In this document: positions 5,799 to 8,853 of the stretch, piece after piece
Position numbering within the stretch: position 1 is the stretch's first letter
Layout: every line of letters begins with the position of its first letter
NCBI GenBank assembly: GCA_004558535.1
Contig: SFCP01000129.1
Span: 1 to 8,853, forward strand
Origin: Bacteroidales bacterium
Lineage (GTDB): Bacteria > Bacteroidota > Bacteroidia > Bacteroidales > Bacteroidaceae
Direction of reading: 5' to 3'
DNA: 8,853 nucleotides
The notes under the pieces: generated by a model
Seen by the model: the letters and a program-made list of their open reading frames with translations, nothing else
What the model was told of the DNA's origin: nothing
Database searches by the model: none
Position numbers and translations under genes: made by a program

Positions 5799-8762
5799 AT
5801 GAGATTATCCACAAGAAAAATCATCAGTCTGATGGTATGCAGCCTTATGACCGTCGCTTGTAGTGACACCTTCTTCAACGAGGATGCGGTGGGCAGTGGG
5901 AGCGTTATCAGGGTGAGCGGCAACCTGCGTCAGAATAATGTGACGCGGGCATCCGACTTTGGTTTCGTCACTGGCGACCGCATGGGTATCTACATCGTTG
6001 ACTACGAGAACGGCGTGCCTGGCACAGTGGCTGCGAATGGCAATCGTGCCTCCAACGTGCTCTACACCTTTGATGCCGAGGACTACGTATGGTCGGCCCC
6101 CTTGCAGATCTACTGGCGCGACAGCCGTACGCCCATCGACGTGTATGGCTATTATCCCGGTGTGAACTTTATCGAAGATCCCGCGGCATATCCCTTCGAG
6201 GTGAGTTGGCAGCAAAACGCACTGCCGCAGGAGGGCGAGATGTCCAACTACGAGGCTTCCGACCTGCTGTGGGGAAAGGCCACGAACGTGCAGCCCACCG
6301 CGAACGAGATTGTCATTGACTATCATCATCAGTTGGCAGGCGTATGTGTGGCGCTGGTGAAGGGCGAAGGCATGTCGGACACGGAATGGGAGAAGATTGA
6401 CAAGACGGTATTGGTGGACAATACCATCCGCTCCTGCAAGTTCAACCTCCAGACGGGAGAGATAACCGTAGATGGCGCAGTGAACCGCAGCATCCAGATG
6501 CTCCCACAATCGGGGGACCACTATCGTGCCGTGGTCGTGCCGCAGACAGTGGCAGCGGGCAAGTCGCTCATCAGTGTCACCATCGACGGCAAGGCATATA
6601 GCCATACCCTCACCGAACCCATGAAGTATCAGGGCGGCAAGATGCACAACTTCACCCTGACCGTCAACAAGTCGGCCACAACGGGCGAATATGTTGTCTC
6701 GTTCTCCGACGACGGTATCTCCGACTGGGTGAACGACGAAACTTCGCACAGCTTCTCGCAAAACCAGTATGTCATCATCCACTGCCCCGAGCCGGGAATG
6801 CTCAAAGCGAACATCACGGCGGCTGGCTATGACTACCGGGAGATGCAGAACCTGAAGGTGACTGGAGAGATAACCAACGAGGACTTCACCTTCATGCGCG
6901 ACGAGATGCCAAATCTGAAGCATCTGAACCTAAGCGATGTGAAGGTAAAGAATGCACGGGATGGCCATTCTTGGAATGAGACATATATGGACGATGCCAT
7001 TCCTAAAGATGCGTTTCATAACTTCACCTCAATACGTTCCCTTGTACTCCCAACGCAGCTACAGCATATTGGTATAGATGCTTTCATGGGGATGCAGCTG
7101 ATGAATACTACCCTCGTCATCCCTGAAGGGGTTAAAAGCATTGGTGAGGGTGCGTTCTCATACAATGAATACAATAAAGTAGAGCTTGTTCTGCCTCAGT
7201 CTCTTGAATCATTGGGCGGGATGCGAGGTTGTGACTGGAAATGTGAGTTCAACCTAAGTGACAACATCAAATATTTAGGCGAGATAGAAGGATGCCCCAA
7301 TTTTTATGGCACATTCCATATTCCGTCACAGCTAAGGGGAAATCTGTCTATAAGTGGCCTGGGTAGTAATGGCAGTTTTGTGGGAGACTTGGAGATACCA
7401 CAGGGAATGACGGAAATTAGCAGCCTTAACGTATCATTCAAGAAGCGCGTCGCCCTGACGCTCCCCGCTGGTGTCAAGCGTATCAATGGTATGCATAGAA
7501 TGTCCTTTAATTCGTTCGTCTTCAATGACGACCTCGAGGAGATTGGGAAAGAATGTTTCTATGAAGCAAGTATGCCGTTTCAAATTACTCTTCCTTCGCA
7601 GTTGAGGAAGATAGAATCTCGTGCATTTTTTAGGGCTGGAATTAAAGGCGAACTTGTCATACCCGAGAACTGTCTTTCTATTGGTAATGATGCTTTTTCT
7701 TGCTGTCCAATAACAAAGCTTACGCTACCTTCAAAATTGGAGAATATAGGAGAAGAAGCTCTTGTCAGTCTATGGTCATTGACTGAATTGACAATTCCAA
7801 AATATGTGAATTATATCGGAAACTATGCGCTCTCTGGTTGTGATGCACTACAGACCCTTGTTTGTTTAAATCCTATTCCACCCACATTGGGTGTAAATCC
7901 CTTCGGACCTGGTGGAGGTCATACTTATTATGAATGGCGCTTTGTCAATTTTGACAAATGTGTGCTGGAAGTCCCTGAACAATCTGTTGAGCTATATCGT
8001 AATGCGGATGGATGGAAGCAATTCAAGAACATCACCCCTCACCGAGAGTTGGTTTTCAACGTGCCCAGCATCTCGTGCATGGATAAGGGCGCAACCCGCA
8101 GCGGCATCGTGCGTAGCGAAGGAGCTTGGGAGATAACGGAATGCCCGTCGTGGGTGACGGTCTCTCCCTCTTCAAGCAACGCAAAGAAGACGGAGGTAAC
8201 GGTAACGGTCAATGCCAACAGCGGAGCAACCCGCGAGGGCAAGATAGTCTTCAAACTGAAGAACCAGGACTACACCACCTTTACCGAGGTGAAGCAGGTG
8301 GCTGCCGAGGTGACGGAGGACCAAAAGATTACGCTCCAGACTGCCACCAAGGGCAGAAAGGCCATTCCTATCTTCCTGGTGGGCGAGGGTTATGATGCCG
8401 AGGACATCGCCTCTGGCCTTTATCTGAGCGACATGAGGGAGCAGATGGAATATATCTTCAGCGTTGAGCCGATGAAATCCTATCGCGACTACTTCACCGT
8501 CTCCACGGCCATTGCCTGCTCGCCCGAATCGGGCATCGATGGTATGCGAAAGTTCGAGGGCGACAACTGGCACACGAGCGACGACGGCCTTGCTCTACAA
8601 TATGCCCAGCAATATGGCGTAGGCATCAAGGGCAATGAAGGCAACTCCACCATTCTTGTGCTTCGCAACAGCATCCGTACGGGCGACAATAGTACTACAC
8701 TCTATGACAGAGACCATCGTGGCCTCGCCATATCATGGATGGCAAAGAGTAATGATCCTTGA
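5799..8762 (+). CDS. Surface lipoprotein: fimbrillin-like, BspA-like LRR, BACON, truncated M64 peptidase domain
   Basis: The ATG at 5799 starts a 987-residue product with a lipoprotein signal (MRLSTRKIISLMVCSLMTVA, Cys21). A GTG at 5706 in the same frame would add 31 residues that bury the signal, so I reject it. Domains in order: fimbrillin/Mfa-like at about 30-320 (GDRMGIYIVDY, IDVYGYYP, SDLLWG, DYHHQLAGVCVALVKG); BspA-like LRR_5 repeats at about 372-748 (IPEGVKSIGEGAF, LPSQLRKIESRAF, LPSKLENIGEEAL, IPKYVNYIGNYAL); BACON at about 748-836 (WEITECPSWVTVSP, REGKIVFKL); start of an M64 peptidase domain at about 845-987 (PIFLVGEGYDAEDI, MEYIFSVEPMKSYRDYF, SPESGI, LAISWMAKSNDP). M64 relatives continue after such a segment into a zinc-binding HExxH region, which is absent here, so I expect no protease activity. 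The likely location is the outer membrane, perhaps in adhesion or host interaction. The LRR part is much more AT-rich than its flanks. Expression may depend on the upstream invertible segment. Confidence 0.88.
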   Translation: MRLSTRKIISLMVCSLMTVACSDTFFNEDAVGSGSVIRVSGNLRQNNVTRASDFGFVTGDRMGIYIVDYENGVPGTVAANGNRASNVLYTFDAEDYVWSAPLQIYWRDSRTPIDVYGYYPGVNFIEDPAAYPFEVSWQQNALPQEGEMSNYEASDLLWGKATNVQPTANEIVIDYHHQLAGVCVALVKGEGMSDTEWEKIDKTVLVDNTIRSCKFNLQTGEITVDGAVNRSIQMLPQSGDHYRAVVVPQTVAAGKSLISVTIDGKAYSHTLTEPMKYQGGKMHNFTLTVNKSATTGEYVVSFSDDGISDWVNDETSHSFSQNQYVIIHCPEPGMLKANITAAGYDYREMQNLKVTGEITNEDFTFMRDEMPNLKHLNLSDVKVKNARDGHSWNETYMDDAIPKDAFHNFTSIRSLVLPTQLQHIGIDAFMGMQLMNTTLVIPEGVKSIGEGAFSYNEYNKVELVLPQSLESLGGMRGCDWKCEFNLSDNIKYLGEIEGCPNFYGTFHIPSQLRGNLSISGLGSNGSFVGDLEIPQGMTEISSLNVSFKKRVALTLPAGVKRINGMHRMSFNSFVFNDDLEEIGKECFYEASMPFQITLPSQLRKIESRAFFRAGIKGELVIPENCLSIGNDAFSCCPITKLTLPSKLENIGEEALVSLWSLTELTIPKYVNYIGNYALSGCDALQTLVCLNPIPPTLGVNPFGPGGGHTYYEWRFVNFDKCVLEVPEQSVELYRNADGWKQFKNITPHRELVFNVPSISCMDKGATRSGIVRSEGAWEITECPSWVTVSPSSSNAKKTEVTVTVNANSGATREGKIVFKLKNQDYTTFTEVKQVAAEVTEDQKITLQTATKGRKAIPIFLVGEGYDAEDIASGLYLSDMREQMEYIFSVEPMKSYRDYFTVSTAIACSPESGIDGMRKFEGDNWHTSDDGLALQYAQQYGVGIKGNEGNSTILVLRNSIRTGDNSTTLYDRDHRGLAISWMAKSNDP
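6912..8042 (+). repeat. BspA-like leucine-rich repeat array within the lipoprotein gene, AT-rich
   Basis: Residues 372-748 contain roughly a dozen degenerate LRR_5 units of about 23 residues with the pattern LxIPxxVxxIGxxAF, ending in the usual BspA-like closing segment (VPEQSVELYRNADGWKQF). The repeats are protein-level; I see no near-identical DNA repeats. Base composition is low: 24/60 G+C at 6961-7020, 44/120 at 7681-7800, 26/60 at 7981-8040. It rises to 34/60 at 8041-8100 and 38/60 at 8101-8160, so the change falls at the LRR/BACON border. Confidence 0.75.
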
Positions 8763-8793
8763 GGGTGTGTCATAATTGGTGCACCCTCTTTTT
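8761..8793 (+). terminator. Terminator overlapping the lipoprotein stop codon
   Basis: GAGGGTG (8761-8767) pairs with CACCCTC (8782-8788) around a 14-nt loop and is followed by TTTTT (8789-8793). The left arm begins inside the TGA stop codon. A proper terminator this close argues that the short C-terminus is the settled end of the gene, not a simple point nonsense mutation in a longer ORF. Confidence 0.7.
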
Positions 8794-8811
8794 ATAATCA
8801 TCTAAAAGAAA

Positions 8812-8843
8812 CAAAGCCCTGACTTTCACAAGCCGGGGCTTTG
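8812..8843 (-). terminator. Hairpin terminator for a convergent gene beyond the right edge
   Basis: CAAAGCCCTGACTT (8812-8825) pairs with AAGCCGGGGCTTTG (8830-8843) around a 4-nt TCAC loop, a 14-position stem with one wobble and one A/C mismatch. On the minus strand the stem is followed by a T-rich tail (TTTCTTTTAG). On the plus strand no T-run follows. It therefore most likely ends a leftward gene that lies outside the window. Confidence 0.6.
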
Positions 8844-8853
8844 CCATGTCAGA

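Noticed and set aside
5805..6923. 372-codon minus-strand ORF opposite the N-terminal part of the lipoprotein gene.
   Set aside because: It is antisense to a gene with a clear lipoprotein signal and fimbrillin-like motifs, and shows no family similarity.
8761..8793. GGGTGTGTCA at the end of the lipoprotein gene as a possible insertion-sequence end.
   Set aside because: It faintly recalls terminal repeats of some Bacteroidetes insertion sequences, but there is no transposase and no partner repeat, and the hairpin with T-run explains it as a terminator.
1..8853. CRISPR arrays, tRNA or rRNA genes.
   Set aside because: I saw no regularly spaced direct repeats and no tRNA- or rRNA-like sequences on either strand.

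Overview
The window looks like a chromosomal segment of a GC-rich member of the Bacteroidales (Bacteroidota). The evidence is PhoH and PurC proteins of Bacteroidetes type, TAnnTTTG-type -7 promoter boxes, weak or absent Shine-Dalgarno sequences with AT-rich leaders before starts, and a large lipoprotein built from domains typical of gut and oral Bacteroidales (fimbrillin-like, BspA-like LRR, BACON, M64). I cannot assign the genus.

Layout. Positions 1-592 (minus strand) hold the N-terminal part of a membrane-anchored DUF5715-like protein that runs off the left edge, with a good Bacteroidetes promoter in front. A 358-nt divergent intergenic region follows (593-950), with a -7 box and an 8-bp dyad. 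Then comes a compact plus-strand operon: phoH (951-1922), a Cys/Met-metabolism PLP enzyme whose start overlaps phoH by 8 nt (1915-3090), a MalY/PatB-type C-S lyase (3111-4298) and purC (4323-5237), closed by a strong hairpin terminator (5260-5295). The two PLP enzymes are likely partners in sulfur amino acid metabolism placed between two housekeeping genes. PurC lacks about 12 residues that are otherwise strongly conserved in the family.

The accessory part starts after the terminator. A 253-bp, very AT-rich segment (5442-5694) is bounded by two 25-bp quasi-palindromes in inverted orientation to each other. The only exact TAnnTTTG box inside it points left, away from the downstream gene. This is the layout of a phase-variable invertible promoter caught in the OFF orientation. 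Downstream lies a 987-residue surface lipoprotein (5799-8762): lipoprotein signal, fimbrillin-like domain, BspA-like leucine-rich repeats, BACON domain, and an M64-type peptidase domain that stops just before the expected zinc-binding HExxH. The LRR part is about 37-43% GC in counted stretches, while the flanking domains are about 57-63% GC, so the gene looks mosaic. A terminator overlaps its stop codon, and a second hairpin (8812-8843) probably ends a convergent gene to the right.

The most interesting candidate system is the combination of a putative DNA-inversion switch with a mosaic, multi-domain surface protein that carries a truncated peptidase domain. No recombinase gene is present in the window.
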